From positions 27,123-91,122 of the forward strand of contig JAUIFC010000001.1 in assembly GCA_030429455.1 (NCBI GenBank): 64,000 nucleotides of DNA, given 5' to 3'. Positions within the stretch are counted from its first letter, which is position 1. Each line of letters starts with the position of its first letter. The notes under the pieces were generated by a model, which worked only from the letters and a program-made list of their open reading frames with translations, had not been told where the DNA came from and did no database searches. Of this stretch, positions 62,230-64,000 are shown piece after piece. Both the position numbers and the translations under genes were made by a program. This stretch comes from Bacteroidia bacterium. Lineage in GTDB: Bacteria; Bacteroidota; Bacteroidia; Flavobacteriales; Flavobacteriaceae.

Positions 62230-64000
62230 ATGCTCGATTCTAAAATACCTAAAGGAAAACTTGAAGAAAAATGGAGTAATTATCAATTAAATTCCAAATT
62301 GATAAATCCTGCGAATAGAAAAAAACTAAATGTAATTGTAGTCGGTTCAGGACTCTCAGGTGCTGGTGCCGCTAGTACATTAGGAGAGCTAGGATACGAA
62401 GTGCATTGCTTCTGTTATCAAGACTCAGCTCGTCGCGCTCATTCCGTAGCTGCTCAAGGAGGAATAAATGCTGCTAAAAATTACCAACATGATGGCGATA
62501 GTGTTTTTCGAATGTTTTATGATACGCTTAAAGGTGGCGATTTTCGATCAAGAGAAGCAAATACCTATCGACTAGCAGAATTATCAGCTCCTCTAATAGA
62601 CCATTATGTGCAGCAAGGTGTACCTTTTGCCAGAGAATACGGTGGAACATTGGTAAATCGAAGTTTTGGTGGTGTACAAGTTCAACGGACGTTTTACGCC
62701 AGGGGTCAAACTGGACAGCAACTGCTTCTAGCGGCGTATTCGCAGTTGTATAAAATGGTAAAGGCCAAAAAGGTAACCATGCATCCTCGAAGTGAAATGA
62801 TGGATCTGGTTGTAATCGATGGTAAGGCTAAAGGAATTATTGTAAGAAATTTGATCACAGGAAAGTTAGAACGTTATGCCGCCGATGCAGTAGTTTTGGC
62901 TACAGGTGGTTATTCTAGAGTATTTAGATTATCTACATTGGCAATTGGATGTAATGGTAGCGCATTATGGAAAGCACATAAAAAAGGCGCATATTTTGCA
63001 GGACCTAGTTTTACACAGATTCATCCAACGGCATTACCCCAATCTAGTGAAGCGCAATCTAAACTTACCTTAATGTCCGAATCGTTACGAAATGATGGAC
63101 GAATCTGGGTTCCTAAAACTAAAGACGATAAACGAATCGCCAATGATATCCCTGATGAGGAAAGAGATTATTACTTAGAAAGGCGTTATCCAAGTTTTGG
63201 CAATTTGGCACCTAGAGATATTGCTTCAAGAGCAGCAAAAGAACGCATTGATGCTGGATTTGGTGTTGGAAGACTAAAAAATGCCGTATATCTAGATTTT
63301 AAACATGCCATAGAACGCTTAGGCTTGGAGACTATTCAGGATCGTTATGGTAACTTGTTTAAAATGTATAAGAAAATAACTGGAATCGATGCCTATAAAG
63401 AACCTATGATGATTTCGCCAGCAGCGCATTTCTCTATGGGTGGATTGTGGGTAGATTATGAGTTAATGACTTCAATACAAGGACTTTATGCTATAGGAGA
63501 GTGTAATTATTCCGACCATGGTGCTAATCGTTTAGGTGCAAATTCTTTGCTTCAAGCAAGTGTTGATGGCTATTTTATTTTGCCAAATACCATCAACAAT
63601 TATTTGGCGACAGAGATGAAAAATAATCATCCAGACACAACTCACCTTGAATTCGATCTCGCTGAACAAAAAACTAAAGCTTTTATCAATAAGATTTTAG
63701 GTGTAAATGGTACGAAAACAGTAGATCATTTTCATAGAGAACTAGGTAAAGTCATGTGGCAGGAATGCGCGATGAGTCGAAATGAGAATGGATTGAAAAA
63801 AGCCATTGCTCAAATCAAAGAAATTAAAGCTCAGTTTTGGGAGGATGTTAAAGTAACTGGTAGCGAAGGTTTGAATACAGAACTTGAAAAAGCCTACCGT
63901 TTAGCAGACTTTATAGAATTAGGAATTTTGATGTGTACTGATGCTTTGCAGCGAAATGAGTCTTGTGGAGCTCATTTTAGAGAAGAGTTTCAGTCGGATG
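62230..64000 (+). CDS. sdhA: Succinate dehydrogenase/fumarate reductase flavoprotein subunit (partial at right edge)
   Basis: The frame is open from ATG 62230 to the window edge, about 590 codons. The FAD loop is [13 protein letters not shown] near residue 38. His71 in [12 protein letters not shown] is the covalent-FAD histidine. TQIHPTALP near residue 263 and [13 protein letters not shown] near residue 434 are active-site blocks. It oxidises succinate to fumarate in the TCA cycle. The C-terminal end and the expected iron-sulfur subunit sdhB lie beyond the window. Confidence 0.96.
   Translation, partial: MLDSKIPKGKLEEKWSNYQLNSKLINPANRKKLNVIVVGSGLSGAGAASTLGELGYEVHCFCYQDSARRAHSVAAQGGINAAKNYQHDGDSVFRMFYDTLKGGDFRSREANTYRLAELSAPLIDHYVQQGVPFAREYGGTLVNRSFGGVQVQRTFYARGQTGQQLLLAAYSQLYKMVKAKKVTMHPRSEMMDLVVIDGKAKGIIVRNLITGKLERYAADAVVLATGGYSRVFRLSTLAIGCNGSALWKAHKKGAYFAGPSFTQIHPTALPQSSEAQSKLTLMSESLRNDGRIWVPKTKDDKRIANDIPDEERDYYLERRYPSFGNLAPRDIASRAAKERIDAGFGVGRLKNAVYLDFKHAIERLGLETIQDRYGNLFKMYKKITGIDAYKEPMMISPAAHFSMGGLWVDYELMTSIQGLYAIGECNYSDHGANRLGANSLLQASVDGYFILPNTINNYLATEMKNNHPDTTHLEFDLAEQKTKAFINKILGVNGTKTVDHFHRELGKVMWQECAMSRNENGLKKAIAQIKEIKAQFWEDVKVTGSEGLNTELEKAYRLADFIELGILMCTDALQRNESCGAHFREEFQSD

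Noticed and set aside
1..64000. CRISPR arrays, tRNA or rRNA genes, prophage
   Set aside because: No spaced direct repeats, cloverleaf-like segments, rRNA cores or phage structural genes were seen on reading both strands.

Overview
The window looks like a chromosome segment of a marine-type member of the Flavobacteriaceae (Bacteroidota). The base composition is AT-rich. Flavobacterial markers are present: a DUF4270 lipoprotein, a half-length glycogen-synthase-like protein upstream of glmS, LytS/LytTR regulation, a TonB receptor with a carboxypeptidase-regulatory N-domain, and -7 boxes of the TAnnTTTG type. No tRNA, rRNA or CRISPR array was seen.

Region 1 (1-24373, all + strand) is a surface-polysaccharide locus already under way at the left edge, where the tail of a DegT-type sugar aminotransferase is visible. 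It holds a capsule-synthesis-like protein, five GT4-type glycosyltransferases, GDP-fucose synthase, two sulfotransferases (one frameshifted), four NodB-fold proteins (three are paralogs of an unusual ESDDWGS/HGREH family), three unrelated ATP-grasp proteins, a HAD phosphatase, an ACP plus KAS III pair, a NeuD/PglD-like acyltransferase, a PurU-type formyl-THF deformylase, two initiating sugar-phosphate transferases and a WbpP-like epimerase. Two gene stumps, the C-terminal ends of GDP-mannose 4,6-dehydratase and of a PIG-L deacetylase, flank one glycosyltransferase and look like recombination scars. No Wzx, Wzy or Wzz was found, so these must lie elsewhere. The content suggests a fucose- and amino-sugar-containing, sulfated and acylated glycan. 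The most novel candidate is the translationally coupled ATP-grasp/PurU pair, which may be a formate-dependent formylation module.

Region 2 (24398-30866) starts after a strong terminator. It holds a lipoprotein overlapping a LytS-type histidine kinase, a MATE exporter, the LytTR response regulator, a calcium-repeat lipoprotein, and on the minus strand an Smr-domain protein, a small membrane protein and a CBS protein.

Region 3 (30867-39428) has glycyl-tRNA synthetase, a complete MacAB-TolC-like export operon (ATPase, two permeases, adaptor, TolC) and tsaB.

Region 4 (39507-52269, minus strand) has two tandem secreted paralogs of unknown function, a glutaryl-CoA dehydrogenase-like enzyme, a 290-bp MITE-like element, an iron-sulfur/redox run (ferredoxin, ferredoxin-NADP reductase, Nfu, Mrp), and then panC-panD-flippase-like-esterase-like-radA-hemW. 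The esterase-like protein has Asp in place of its nucleophilic Ser.

Region 5 (52376-64000, + strand) has the glycogen-synthase-like protein, the DUF4270 lipoprotein, glmS, a TonB receptor paired with an SGNH lipoprotein, and the start of the succinate dehydrogenase operon, which runs off the right edge.
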